Assembly: GCA_002345565.1 (NCBI GenBank)
Contig: DDVS01000005.1
Coordinates: 1-64,000, forward strand
DNA length: 64,000 nt
Origin: Flavobacteriales bacterium UBA2306
Lineage (GTDB): Bacteria; Bacteroidota; Bacteroidia; Flavobacteriales; Weeksellaceae
Direction of reading: 5' to 3'
Under the pieces are notes generated by a model, which saw only the letters and a list, made by a program, of their open reading frames with translations, searched no databases and was not told the DNA's origin. Every line of letters starts with the position of its first letter. Within the stretch, counting starts at the first letter, position 1. Below, one piece after another: positions 7,756 through 16,267 of this stretch. Both the position numbers and the translations under genes were made by a program.

Positions 7756-8163
7756 ATGGAAGCGACAGAACTTAGACTCAACAATCTGCTTATGTATGAA
7801 GACTCGATTGTGCCAATTATCGGAATGGAAAATATTAATGAAGAAATCCTCGTGAAAATTGATTCTGAAACTGCTATTGATTCTAGAAAACTAAAACCAA
7901 TTGCATTGACTGCTGAATGGTTTTCAAAACTGGGATTTAAGGAGGCTTATCGTTCTCAAAGCAGAATAAGATTCGACCTTCCAAACTATTGCCGATATGA
8001 TTTTGATCTCAACTCTAATAAAATTTTAGAAGGTTTTTTGTTTTTCGGAAACTATATCAAATGTAGTTATCTTCACCAATTGCAGAATATCTACTTTACA
8101 CTAACAGGCGAAGAACTGAAAATAGAGTACGAACGTCCCAAGCTCCAAACCACTTTATCATAA
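7756..8163 (+). CDS. Conserved Bacteroidota hypothetical protein
   Basis: 135 residues with no signal peptide or membrane segment. The start ATELRLNNLL, the middle KLKPIALTAEWFSKLGF and the end YLHQLQNIYFTLTGEEL match a small family I know from Bacteroidota chromosomes and mobile elements, without a known function. It stands alone, with its own terminator, between the two-component system and mpl. Its start is the only in-frame ATG ahead of the conserved region. Confidence 0.7.
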   Translation: MEATELRLNNLLMYEDSIVPIIGMENINEEILVKIDSETAIDSRKLKPIALTAEWFSKLGFKEAYRSQSRIRFDLPNYCRYDFDLNSNKILEGFLFFGNYIKCSYLHQLQNIYFTLTGEELKIEYERPKLQTTLS

Positions 8164-8173
8164 ATATCCTCGG

Positions 8174-8201
8174 AACCTGATTGTAAAAAATCAGGTTTTT
8201 T
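8174..8201 (+). terminator. Terminator of the gene at 7756
   Basis: AACCTGATT pairs with AATCAGGTT around a 6-nt A-rich loop and is followed by TTTTTT. Confidence 0.85.
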
Positions 8202-8270
8202 ATTTTATGATTAATGATGAAAATCTTACTTCTCACTTCTAATTTCTAACATCTTTCAAAGAAAACTCCT

Positions 8271-8278
8271 TACTTTTG
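8271..8278 (+). promoter_or_regulatory. -7 element for mpl
   Basis: TACTTTTG matches TAnnTTTG exactly and lies 17 nt before the TTG start of mpl, giving a very short 5' leader. No matching -33 TTTG is seen at the right distance. Confidence 0.5.
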
Positions 8279-8295
8279 TGTAAAATTTTATTGAA

Positions 8296-9633
8296 TTGAA
8301 AACCCATTTCATTGCCATTGGCGGTTCTGCGATGCACAATCTTGCCATTGCTCTCAAAGATAAAGGCTATCAGGTGACTGGTTCCGACGATGCTATTTTT
8401 GAACCTTCAAAATCCAGATTGGAAAGAAAAGGAATTCTTCCTGCAGAGTTAGGTTGGTTTCCCGAAAAACTGACTTCGGATATTGATGCGGTAATTCTCG
8501 GGATGCACGCACACGCAGACAATCCGGAATTGGCAAGAGCAAAAGAATTGGGATTGAAAATCTATTCTTATCCAGAGTTTCTTTACGAACAATCCAAAGA
8601 GAAAACTAGAGTTGTGATTGGCGGTTCTCACGGAAAAACGACGATTACATCAATGATTCTTCACGTTCTTAATTTTCATCAAAAAGACATCGATTATATG
8701 GTCGGTGCGCAATTGGAAGGTTTCGATTGTATGGTGAAAATCACGAATGATAATGATTTTATGATTCTTGAAGGTGATGAATATCTATCTTCACCAATTG
8801 ATTTGCGTTCAAAATTTCTGTTATACCAACCGAATATTGCTTTGATTTCCGGAATTGCTTGGGACCACATCAATGTTTTTAAAACTTTTGATGATTACGT
8901 AGAGCAGTTCAGAAAATTCGTGGCGAGTATTACACCAGGAGGAGTTTTAGTTTATAATGAAGAAGATACTGAAGTTGTAAAAGTGGTTTTAAGTGCCGAA
9001 AATTATTTCAGAAAAATCCCTTACAAAACACCAGAATACGAAATAGTAAACGGAATCGTGAACCTGAAAACCGATATGGGAGAAATTCCGTTATCAGTCT
9101 TCGGAAAACACAACCTTCTGAATATGGAAGGCGCAAGATTCATCTGTTCTCAGTTGGGAATTATGGAAGAGGAATTTTATGAAGCGATAATGAGTTTCAA
9201 GGGTGCTTCTAAAAGATTGGAGAAAGTGGAAAGAAAAGATGGCGGTTTGCTTTACAAAGATTTTGCACACGCACCAAGTAAAGTGAAAGCGACTGTTTCC
9301 GCTTTTGCAGAACAATTTTCAAAAACCGAAACTTTTGGTTTCTTAGAATTGCATACTTATTCTAGCCTCAATCCGATTTTTTTGGAACAATATGACCACG
9401 CAATGGACGGTTTGGACAATGCCGTAGTTTTCTATTCGGAAGATGCTCTGAAGATTAAACGAATGGAACCTATTTCTCCAGAATTAATCAAAGAAAAATT
9501 CAAGAATCAAAACTTAAAAGTCTTTACCAGTGCAGAAGATTTGCATAAATATTGGGAAAGTCTTGATAAAACCAAAGGCGCATTTGTAATGATGAGTTCC
9601 GGTAATTTTGGAGGTTTGGACTTGACAGTTTAG
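8296..9633 (+). CDS. mpl: UDP-N-acetylmuramate:L-Ala-gamma-D-Glu-meso-DAP ligase (murein peptide recycling)
   Basis: 445 residues, a Mur-ligase family member. It joins recycled tripeptide to UDP-MurNAc in the cytoplasm. The Rossmann-like start HFIAIGGSAM (4-13) precedes the ATP loop GGSHGKTT (109-116). Then come the central motif LEGDEYLSSP, the substrate/ATP region SGIAWDHINVF, and the C-terminal DFAHAPSKVKAT region, where Mpl differs from MurC. The length is typical. The start is a TTG at 8296, because the conserved N-terminal strand begins there and no ATG is available upstream in frame. It is a single-gene unit with a -7 element just ahead. Confidence 0.92.
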   Translation: MKTHFIAIGGSAMHNLAIALKDKGYQVTGSDDAIFEPSKSRLERKGILPAELGWFPEKLTSDIDAVILGMHAHADNPELARAKELGLKIYSYPEFLYEQSKEKTRVVIGGSHGKTTITSMILHVLNFHQKDIDYMVGAQLEGFDCMVKITNDNDFMILEGDEYLSSPIDLRSKFLLYQPNIALISGIAWDHINVFKTFDDYVEQFRKFVASITPGGVLVYNEEDTEVVKVVLSAENYFRKIPYKTPEYEIVNGIVNLKTDMGEIPLSVFGKHNLLNMEGARFICSQLGIMEEEFYEAIMSFKGASKRLEKVERKDGGLLYKDFAHAPSKVKATVSAFAEQFSKTETFGFLELHTYSSLNPIFLEQYDHAMDGLDNAVVFYSEDALKIKRMEPISPELIKEKFKNQNLKVFTSAEDLHKYWESLDKTKGAFVMMSSGNFGGLDLTV

Positions 9634-9660
9634 AATAACAATCAGAATAAATTTTATAAT

Positions 9661-9694
9661 AATCCTTTTGAGAGATCGAGAGGATTTATTTTTG
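9661..9694 (+). terminator. Terminator of mpl
   Basis: AATCCTTTT pairs with GAGAGGATT (G-U pairs included), and TATTTTT follows. It sits between mpl and the next promoter. Confidence 0.65.
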
Positions 9695-9703
9695 GCTAAT
9701 TTA

Positions 9704-9735
9704 TTTGTTAGATTAGTCTAACATTTTTATATTTG
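9704..9735 (+). promoter_or_regulatory. Promoter of the TonB receptor operon with DtxR/IdeR-like operator
   Basis: TTTG (9704-9707) and TATATTTG (9728-9735) are 20 nt apart, a perfect Bacteroidota promoter. Between them lies the 18-bp inverted repeat TGTTAGATTAGTCTAACA (9706-9723). Its core TTAGnTTAGnCTAAC matches the iron-box pattern of DtxR/IdeR-type metal repressors. A repressor bound there would block both promoter elements. The regulator itself is not in this window. Confidence 0.7.
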
Positions 9736-9738
9736 TCA

Positions 9739-11820
9739 ATGAAAAATATTTGTTTTATGATTGTTAAATCTTCTTTATTCGGTTTTGTCTTCCTTTTGAC
9801 AGGTTCTATTTTTATTAAATCTCAGGAAGTAAAAGTGGATACTATTAATGTTCAAAAATCGGACAGCATCATTCTTGAAGAAAAACAATCTAAAACTTCT
9901 AACATCGATGAAGTAGTAATTTCCGGAACAATGAAAGAAGTGAATCGATTGGAAAGTCCGGTTCCCGTAGAAGTTTACACACCAAAATTTTTCAGAAAAA
10001 ATCCAACGCCAAGTATTTTTGATGCTTTACAAAATATCAATGGTGTTCGTCCTCAACTCAATTGTAATATTTGTAACACGGGCGATATTCACATCAACGG
10101 GTTGGAAGGTCCTTACACAATGGTTTTGATTGATGGAATGCCAATCGTGAGTTCGCTCGGAACTGTTTACGGACTTTCCGGAATTCCAAACTCTTTGGTA
10201 GAAAGAATCGAAATTGTGAAAGGTCCCGCATCTTCTCTTTACGGAAGTGAGGCTGTTGGTGGACTCATTAATATCATTACTAAAAAACCTCAAAATGCAC
10301 CATTGGCAACGGCAGATTTGATGTCCACAACTTGGGGCGAATATAATGTGGATTTGGGTTTCAAATTCAATGCTGGGAAAAAAGCGAGTGTTTTGACAGG
10401 AATTAATTACTTTAATTTTCAAAATAATAACGATAACAATAACGATAATTTCACAGACGTCACCTTACAAAACCGAATTTCCGTTTTCCAAAAATGGAAT
10501 TTTGAAAGAAAAGAAAATCGTCTATTCACAATTGCCGGACGATATATGTACGAAGACCGTTGGGGAGGTGATGTCCGTTGGAACAAAACTTTTCGAGGCG
10601 GCGACCAAATCTATGGCGAAAGTATCTACACCAATCGGGCAGAGATTTTAGGGAATTACCAACTTCCTGTGAGTGAGAAAAGGTTCTTTGCTTTTTCATT
10701 GATTAATCACGACCAAGACAGCCGTTACGGAACGACTTCTTACATTGCAAATCAGAAAATTGCTTTTGGACAACTGACTTGGGATAAGAAATTAGGGAAT
10801 CACGATTTGTTGGCGGGAACAGCTTTACGATATACTTATTATGATGATAACACACCAGCAACGGAATTGGAAGCGCAAAAAACTTGGCTTCCTGGAATTT
10901 TTCTTCAGGATGAAATTGCATTAGCGGAGACACACAAACTTTTGCTAGGTTTCAGATATGACCACAATAATATTCACGGGAGTATTTTCACGCCTAGATT
11001 GGCTTACAAATGGTCTATTAATGATAATAATATTTTGAGATTCAATGCAGGAACAGGTTTTCGAGTGGTTAATCTTTTCACGGAAGACCACGCTGCTTTG
11101 ACGGGTGCGAGAGATGTGATTATCCTTAATGATTTAAAACCAGAAAAATCTTATAACGCCAATCTGAATTTCGTTAAAAAAATCTATTTTGATTCCGGAA
11201 GTTTTGTAGGATTGGAGGCTTCTGCTTTTTACACATATTTCACCAACAGAATTGTTCCTGATTACGAAAGCGATACCAATAAAATCATTTATGATAATCT
11301 AGATGGACACGCTGTCAGCAAAGGAATCAGCCTGAATGCAGATTTGACTTTTACCAATGGTTTGAAATTCATTCTCGGAGGAACTTTAATGGAAAATACG
11401 TTGACCGAAAACGGAATCACTGAACAACAAATGTTAACCGAAAAATTTACCGGAACTTGGACGGTTTCATATAAAATCACACCTTGGAATTTATCTATTG
11501 ATTACACAGGAAATATTTACAGTCCGATGCGTTTGCCTTTGTTGGGAGAATTGGACCCGAGAAAACCGATGTCGCCTTGGTGGAGTATTCAGAATATTCA
11601 ATTCACTTATGATGGTTTCAAGAAATTTGAAATTTATACCGGCGTAAAAAACTTACTCAATTGGACCCCGAATAAAGGAAATCCATTTATTATTTCAAGG
11701 TCAGATGATCCTTTTGGAGAACCAACTCTGGACAATCCTTTACCTTTTGATACTTCTTATGTTTACGCCCCAAATCAGGGAATCAGAGGTTTTTTAGGAA
11801 TTCGATTTAATTTTAATTAA
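9739..11820 (+). CDS. TonB-dependent outer-membrane receptor, probably for a metal complex
   Basis: 693 residues. A signal peptide (about 1-25) and a TonB-box-like stretch (DEVVISGT) precede the plug domain, with LIDGMPIVSS and ERIEIVKGPASSLYGSEAVGG. A long beta-barrel follows, ending in GIRFNFN with a C-terminal Phe-x-Asn type end. The plug has a CNIC pair before GDIHINGLEG, seen in a CirA-like group of Bacteroidota receptors. The substrate is unproven; the DtxR-like operator in its promoter suggests iron or manganese. I chose the ATG at 9739: the upstream TTG at 9733 lies inside the -7 element. Confidence 0.85.
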   Translation: MKNICFMIVKSSLFGFVFLLTGSIFIKSQEVKVDTINVQKSDSIILEEKQSKTSNIDEVVISGTMKEVNRLESPVPVEVYTPKFFRKNPTPSIFDALQNINGVRPQLNCNICNTGDIHINGLEGPYTMVLIDGMPIVSSLGTVYGLSGIPNSLVERIEIVKGPASSLYGSEAVGGLINIITKKPQNAPLATADLMSTTWGEYNVDLGFKFNAGKKASVLTGINYFNFQNNNDNNNDNFTDVTLQNRISVFQKWNFERKENRLFTIAGRYMYEDRWGGDVRWNKTFRGGDQIYGESIYTNRAEILGNYQLPVSEKRFFAFSLINHDQDSRYGTTSYIANQKIAFGQLTWDKKLGNHDLLAGTALRYTYYDDNTPATELEAQKTWLPGIFLQDEIALAETHKLLLGFRYDHNNIHGSIFTPRLAYKWSINDNNILRFNAGTGFRVVNLFTEDHAALTGARDVIILNDLKPEKSYNANLNFVKKIYFDSGSFVGLEASAFYTYFTNRIVPDYESDTNKIIYDNLDGHAVSKGISLNADLTFTNGLKFILGGTLMENTLTENGITEQQMLTEKFTGTWTVSYKITPWNLSIDYTGNIYSPMRLPLLGELDPRKPMSPWWSIQNIQFTYDGFKKFEIYTGVKNLLNWTPNKGNPFIISRSDDPFGEPTLDNPLPFDTSYVYAPNQGIRGFLGIRFNFN

Positions 11821-11821
11821 G

Positions 11822-12295
11822 ATGAAATTTCTGAATGCCATATTTAGATTTGCAATTCTGGGAAGTTTTTTACTTTCCGGAATTTGCTTTTCTCAGATTA
11901 AGAATCATCAATTTGAAGAATTAGAAAATTTACAAAAATCAGAACTTCGAAATGTCATAATTTTCATCAAAACCGATTGGTGCAACTACTGTAAAACAAT
12001 GGAAAATACGACTTTCAAAAATCAAAAAATTATCGAAAACATAAATCAAAATTTCTATTTCATTCGATTCAATGCAGAAGAAAAACGGGATGTTAATTTC
12101 GCAGGAAAAACATTTCATTACAAACCAACAGGAACCAATACAGGAATCCACAAACTAGCAGAAACATTGACAGAAGGAAAAACAACTTACCCAAGCTTAA
12201 TCATTTTGAATCCTCAAAACGAAATTATTTTTCAATACAACGGCTATTTAAAGTCCTCGGAACTCTTAGCTATTTTGAATAAAATAAAACCTTAA
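11822..12295 (+). CDS. Secreted thioredoxin-fold protein
   Basis: 157 residues. An N-terminal hydrophobic signal (about 5-24) precedes a thioredoxin-like domain with redox motif WCNYC (53-57), a cis-Pro region TYPSLIILNP, and a helix at the end. Such proteins reduce or isomerise disulfides in the periplasm. It begins one base after the receptor's stop, so the two are translationally coupled. The partner may be the receptor's CNIC pair or a metal-handling step; this is inference. No clear terminator follows. Confidence 0.82.
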   Translation: MKFLNAIFRFAILGSFLLSGICFSQIKNHQFEELENLQKSELRNVIIFIKTDWCNYCKTMENTTFKNQKIIENINQNFYFIRFNAEEKRDVNFAGKTFHYKPTGTNTGIHKLAETLTEGKTTYPSLIILNPQNEIIFQYNGYLKSSELLAILNKIKP

Positions 12296-12370
12296 GAGTG
12301 AAAACTTGTCTAAATGCAGCGGTTTTTTGAGCCTAAAATATTTTCAAAAAAGTAAAAAATATTTGCTGAC

Positions 12371-12400
12371 TTTGCGTTCAAATAAAAAATATTACATTTG
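12371..12400 (+). promoter_or_regulatory. Promoter of hmgA
   Basis: TTTG (12371-12374) and TACATTTG (12393-12400) are 18 nt apart, a full match to the Bacteroidota promoter. The hmgA start codon follows after 22 nt. Confidence 0.72.
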
Positions 12401-12422
12401 AGAAAAGCCAAATCTAATAAAA

Positions 12423-13574
12423 ATGAGATACGTTCAGTTGGGGAAAATTCCCCCAAAAAGACATACGATTTTCAAATCCGAAGATGACCAATTCTACTAC
12501 GAACAACTCTTTGGAACCGAAGGTTTTCACGGGATTGCGTCGTTGTTGTATCACACCCATCGTCCGACTCAAATCAAATCGATTGGCAATGTGAAAGACG
12601 TTACTCCAAAAATTGCGGTGGAAAAAAACGTCACGCCAAGAATGATAAAAGGTGCAAAAGTGGCCGCTGAAGATGACTTTTTGGAAAGCCGAAAAGTTCT
12701 GATGCTAAACAACGATTTGAAAATGGGTTTGGCAAAACCAAGAAAATCAACCGATTATTTGTATAAAAATGCAGAATGCGACGAATTACTTTTCGTCCAC
12801 GAAGGAAAAGGAATTCTGAAAACAATGCTAGGTAATATAGATTTCTCAGTTGGTGATTATCTCATTATTCCAAGAGGTACAATTTATCAATTAGAAGTGG
12901 AATCAGAACAGAATGTTTTCTTTTTCATAGAAGCGCATTCACCAATTTACACTCCGAAACGTTACCGAAATGAGTTCGGACAATTGTTGGAACATTCGCC
13001 GTTTTGTGAGAGAGATATTATTCCACCAACTTTTGTAGAACCGAAAAATGAGAAAGGCGATTTTCTCATCAAAGTCAAAAAAGAAAATCAAATCACCGAT
13101 TTTGTTTATGCAACACATCCATTTGATGTCATAGGTTGGGATGGATATTTTTATCCGTATAAATTTAATATCAAAAACTTTGAACCGATTACAGGAAGAG
13201 TTCATCAACCGCCTCCGGTTCATCAGAATTTTGAAGCGCATAATTTTGTAGTTTGCTCGTTCTGTGCAAGAATGTACGATTATCATCCGCTGGCAATTCC
13301 CGCGCCTTACAATCATTCCAATATCGATTCGGATGAGGTTTTGTTTTACACAGAAGGTGATTTTATGAGCAGAAATCACGTGGATTTGATGGATTTTTCA
13401 CTTCATCCAGGTGGAATTGTTCACGGTCCGCATCCTGGCGCAATGGAAAGAAGCATTGGTAAAAAATTCACCGACGAATATGCCGTAATGGTTGATCCAT
13501 TCCGACCTTTGAAACTGACTGAAGAAGCAATAAAGGTTGAAGACCCAACTTATAAAACTAGTTGGTTGGAATAA
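12423..13574 (+). CDS. hmgA: Homogentisate 1,2-dioxygenase
   Basis: 383 residues. It opens the ring of homogentisate to maleylacetoacetate in tyrosine and phenylalanine breakdown, using Fe(II). The start RYVQLGKIPPKRH is typical of the bacterial enzyme. A cupin barrel follows, with VHEGKGILKTMLG in the N-terminal half. The iron-ligand region contains PYNHSNIDSDEVLFY and GGIVHGPHPGAME. It is transcribed alone from a good promoter. The other pathway genes (hppD, fahA) lie 2.7 kb on, after a CoA-transferase. Confidence 0.93.
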   Translation: MRYVQLGKIPPKRHTIFKSEDDQFYYEQLFGTEGFHGIASLLYHTHRPTQIKSIGNVKDVTPKIAVEKNVTPRMIKGAKVAAEDDFLESRKVLMLNNDLKMGLAKPRKSTDYLYKNAECDELLFVHEGKGILKTMLGNIDFSVGDYLIIPRGTIYQLEVESEQNVFFFIEAHSPIYTPKRYRNEFGQLLEHSPFCERDIIPPTFVEPKNEKGDFLIKVKKENQITDFVYATHPFDVIGWDGYFYPYKFNIKNFEPITGRVHQPPPVHQNFEAHNFVVCSFCARMYDYHPLAIPAPYNHSNIDSDEVLFYTEGDFMSRNHVDLMDFSLHPGGIVHGPHPGAMERSIGKKFTDEYAVMVDPFRPLKLTEEAIKVEDPTYKTSWLE

Positions 13575-13581
13575 AAAAAGT

Positions 13582-13610
13582 AAATGCTAGCAGAGATGTT
13601 AGCTTTTATT
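13582..13610 (+). terminator. Terminator of hmgA
   Basis: GCTAGC (13586-13591) pairs with GTTAGC (13598-13603) through one G-U pair, with flanking A and T runs. It lies between hmgA and the convergent membrane-protein gene. Confidence 0.55.
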
Positions 13611-13632
13611 ATTTAGTTTCAATATCAAATCA

Positions 13633-13923
13633 TCAACTCCCAGCAAACGGACTCCCAAAAATTCCAACCGCCAATTCTATCCAAACTAATACAAGAATTA
13701 CTAAAGTTATTCCTATTAGAATTAATTTTCTTTTTGTGGTTTTAAATCTTTCCAAAATGATTTTAATGATAAAAGCTGTTGGGAAAAGAATAAATCCTGC
13801 AACTACAAAATCTAATAAAGACCAATTGACTTCTTTAGAAAACTGCATTGCAAGCATTGGAATACATAACAAAACTAATGGAATCGAAAATATAACGATG
13901 CTTCTTTGGTTTTTAGTAATCAT
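13633..13923 (-). CDS. Small three-helix membrane protein (Bacteroidota-conserved)
   Basis: 96 residues with three hydrophobic segments (about 7-27, 33-57, 68-88). NWSLLDF and the conserved end WIELAVGIFGSPFAGS match an uncharacterised membrane family I recognise from many Bacteroidota. It points towards hmgA. A longer frame covering the same bases on the plus strand is judged spurious. Function unknown. Confidence 0.72.
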   Translation of the reverse strand: MITKNQRSIVIFSIPLVLLCIPMLAMQFSKEVNWSLLDFVVAGFILFPTAFIIKIILERFKTTKRKLILIGITLVILVLVWIELAVGIFGSPFAGS

Positions 13924-14382
13924 AATTTTAAATTTTAACCGTAAAGAACTTTGAATTACAAAGTAAAATATAAATTTTTAAATCTCAAAGAAAATCTGTG
14001 ATTTTTATCATTTTGATTACAAAATAAAGGATATGTGATAATCATCATTAATTATAAGGTTGATTTTTAATTAAATTTGTGTGAGTTAAATAATCGGTTT
14101 TAGCAATAGCTTAAAATGGGTTTGTAAATTCGGGAAAGCTTGTGGTTATTGGGTTTTTATAGGATTTATGGCAACAATTATATTATTAATGATTCTAAAA
14201 ATCTTTTAATTTTGAGGTTGTAATGGTATTTTCTAAATTTAGATGCGCTAAAATCAGTGTTTAACACGTGTTTTAAAAGAAAATAAAAACTTTTTATCTT
14301 CATGAAAATTGAGATTTAGGATTTATGTTATTGCATTCTTAAAGTCCAATTATAAAATTGATATTAAAAAAATTAAAATTAA
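13924..14382 (+). other. 459-bp gap before the CoA-transferase
   Basis: No gene is visible. TAAATTTG at 14072-14079 resembles a -7 element but has no fitting -33 partner. GTGTT-T-AACAC-GTGTT at 14257-14272 contains the 10-bp palindrome AACACGTGTT and can fold two ways. It may be an operator or an RNA switch for the gene at 14383. Confidence 0.4.
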
Positions 14383-15870
14383 ATGTTAGAAAGAATACGA
14401 TTAGAAAGTCTACGCCAAAAAGTGACTAGTGTTGAAAATGCTGTTGATATTATAAAGGACGGAATGGTTGTTGGGTCCAGTGGTTTTACAAAAGCTGGGG
14501 ATAGTAAAGCTATTTTACCTGCTTTGGCCGAGAAAGGAAAAAATGAAAATTTCAAGATCACATTAATGACCGGCGCTTCTTTGGGGCATGGCACAGATGG
14601 TAAATTAGCCGAAGCTAATGTTTTGAAAAAAAGGATGCCTTTCCAAGTTGATCCGATTTTACGAAATAAAATAAACGCTGGAGAAATTCTATTCATAGAC
14701 CAGCACTTAAGTGAAAGTGCAGAACTCTTACATACCAAAAACTTGCTTAGTCTAGATGTAGCTGTTATAGAAGCGGCTTATATAGAGCGAGATGGAAGTA
14801 TAGTTCCTACAACTTCTGTGGGTAACTCCGTTACTTTTGCAACAATGGCAAAAAAAGTCATAATAGAGATCAATACAGAAGTTCCAGAATCTGTTTATGG
14901 TATTCATGATATTTATCAAGCCGAAGATTATCCTTTCAGAAATGTAATTCCAATTGTTGCGCCATGGAACAAAATTGGAAGAAAAAGTATTCCTATAGAT
15001 CCCAATAAGATAGAAGCAATTGTTTTTACAAACCTGAAAGATAGCCCTGCTGATATTGCTGAGCCAGACGCTAAAACTACAGCAATTGCTGACCATCTTC
15101 TTAGGTTCTTTGAAAATGAGGTGCAGCTGGGAAGACTTACAGATCGTTTGTTGCCCTTGCAAGCTGGGATTGGCAAAGTTGCAAATGCTGTTCTTACAGG
15201 ATTTAAGAAAAGTAATTTTTATGATTTGACGATGTTTTCCGAAGTGCTACAAGATAGTACCTTCGATTTGATAGATGCCGGGAAATTAAGTTTTGCTTCT
15301 GCATCATCTATAACAGTGTCTAAAGAATGCTATGATCGGGTTTTTGACAATTTGGCACATTACAAAGATAAGTTTGTTCTTAGACCTCAGAATATTTCCA
15401 ATACACCAGGGCTGATAAGACGTCTAGGGGTTATTGCTATTAACACGGCGATAGAATTCGATATTTATGGAAATGTTAATTCAACACATATTTCTGGTAC
15501 CAAGATTATGAATGGAATTGGAGGTTCGGGAGACTTTGCACGTAATGCTTACCTAAGTATTTTTGTTACGCAGGCAGCTTCCAAAGAAAATAAAATTTCT
15601 CATGTTTTGCCAATGGTTTCTCATACAGATCATACAGAACATGATGTGGATATTTTGGTTACAGATATTGGGTTGGCAGATTTAAGAGGTCTTGCTCCAA
15701 GAGAGAGGGCTCAGAAAATAATAGATAATTGTGTTCATCCGGATTATAGAGAGGAGCTTCAATCTTATTTTGATAGGGCTTGTGAGAGAGGAGGGCATAC
15801 TCCACATCTATTAGAAGAGAGTTTTAGCTGGCATTTGAGACTTTCGGAAACTGGAAGTATGAAAAAATAG
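14383..15870 (+). CDS. Acetyl-CoA hydrolase/transferase family CoA-transferase (succinyl-CoA:acetate type)
   Basis: 495 residues, the length of class I CoA-transferases such as AarC and ScpC. Visible motifs are GSSGFTKAGD near 31-40, AGIGKVANAVL (261-271), the catalytic-Glu segment FSEVLQDSTFDLID (285-298, E287), and the C-terminal NGIGGSGDFARNAYLS. The enzyme moves CoA between succinate or acetate and other acyl groups in the cytoplasm. It lies inside the tyrosine-catabolism cluster, whose end products are fumarate and acetoacetate, so a role in that route is possible. It has its own upstream gap and a strong terminator. Confidence 0.88.
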   Translation: MLERIRLESLRQKVTSVENAVDIIKDGMVVGSSGFTKAGDSKAILPALAEKGKNENFKITLMTGASLGHGTDGKLAEANVLKKRMPFQVDPILRNKINAGEILFIDQHLSESAELLHTKNLLSLDVAVIEAAYIERDGSIVPTTSVGNSVTFATMAKKVIIEINTEVPESVYGIHDIYQAEDYPFRNVIPIVAPWNKIGRKSIPIDPNKIEAIVFTNLKDSPADIAEPDAKTTAIADHLLRFFENEVQLGRLTDRLLPLQAGIGKVANAVLTGFKKSNFYDLTMFSEVLQDSTFDLIDAGKLSFASASSITVSKECYDRVFDNLAHYKDKFVLRPQNISNTPGLIRRLGVIAINTAIEFDIYGNVNSTHISGTKIMNGIGGSGDFARNAYLSIFVTQAASKENKISHVLPMVSHTDHTEHDVDILVTDIGLADLRGLAPRERAQKIIDNCVHPDYREELQSYFDRACERGGHTPHLLEESFSWHLRLSETGSMKK

Positions 15871-15894
15871 CTACATTGATTTTGCGACAATGAC

Positions 15895-15934
15895 AAAAAA
15901 ACCACTAAACCGAATATGATTTAGTGGTTTTTTT
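15895..15934 (+). terminator. Terminator of the CoA-transferase gene
   Basis: AAACCACTAAA (15898-15908) and TTTAGTGGTTT (15920-15930) form a perfect 11-bp stem followed by a T-run. Confidence 0.93.
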
Positions 15935-16091
15935 ATGTTTAGCTATTTAAATAGTCATAATTTGGAATTGGAAAATTAAAAACTTATTTAATTTTTGTAT
16001 ATAGCGAATACGGCTTTTTTCGTTATTTGTGTTTTTAGAATCGTGACAATTCTTTAACAAAAGTAACAATAGAGAATCAATGAAGATAAAC

Positions 16092-16213
16092 TTAAGTGTA
16101 CTTAAAAATTATCATTAATTAGGTTATGGAATTGTTTGCATTTTGTGAATTTTAATTACTTAGACATTTTGAATTAAACTTTTGAATCACAATAAAACTA
16201 ACAATTGTTAGTT
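16092..16213 (+). promoter_or_regulatory. Two palindromes upstream of hppD
   Basis: The perfect 18-bp palindrome AACTAACAATTGTTAGTT lies at 16196-16213, 55-72 nt before the hppD start. A shorter one, TTAAGT-GT-ACTTAA, lies at 16092-16105. TATCTTGG (16231-16238) is a one-mismatch -7 element just downstream. The large palindrome is a good candidate operator for a dimeric regulator of tyrosine catabolism. The remaining bases between the terminator at 15934 and hppD show no gene. Confidence 0.55.
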
Positions 16214-16267
16214 GGTTTCCGAAAAAATATTATCTTGGCAAAACAGATAATCAAGTAAAAAAGTAAA

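Noticed and set aside
7756..8163. Prophage or mobile-element remnant around the conserved hypothetical protein
   Set aside because: Relatives of this protein do occur on mobile elements, but there is no integrase, phage structural gene, att-like repeat or shift in composition nearby.
12939..13379. 146-codon minus-strand frame inside hmgA
   Set aside because: Entirely antisense to the catalytic part of a well-supported dioxygenase, with no independent motif.
13562..13954. 130-codon frame on the plus strand after hmgA
   Set aside because: It overlaps, on the opposite strand, the smaller frame encoding a clear three-helix membrane protein with a conserved end. Its own product is low-complexity with no recognisable family.
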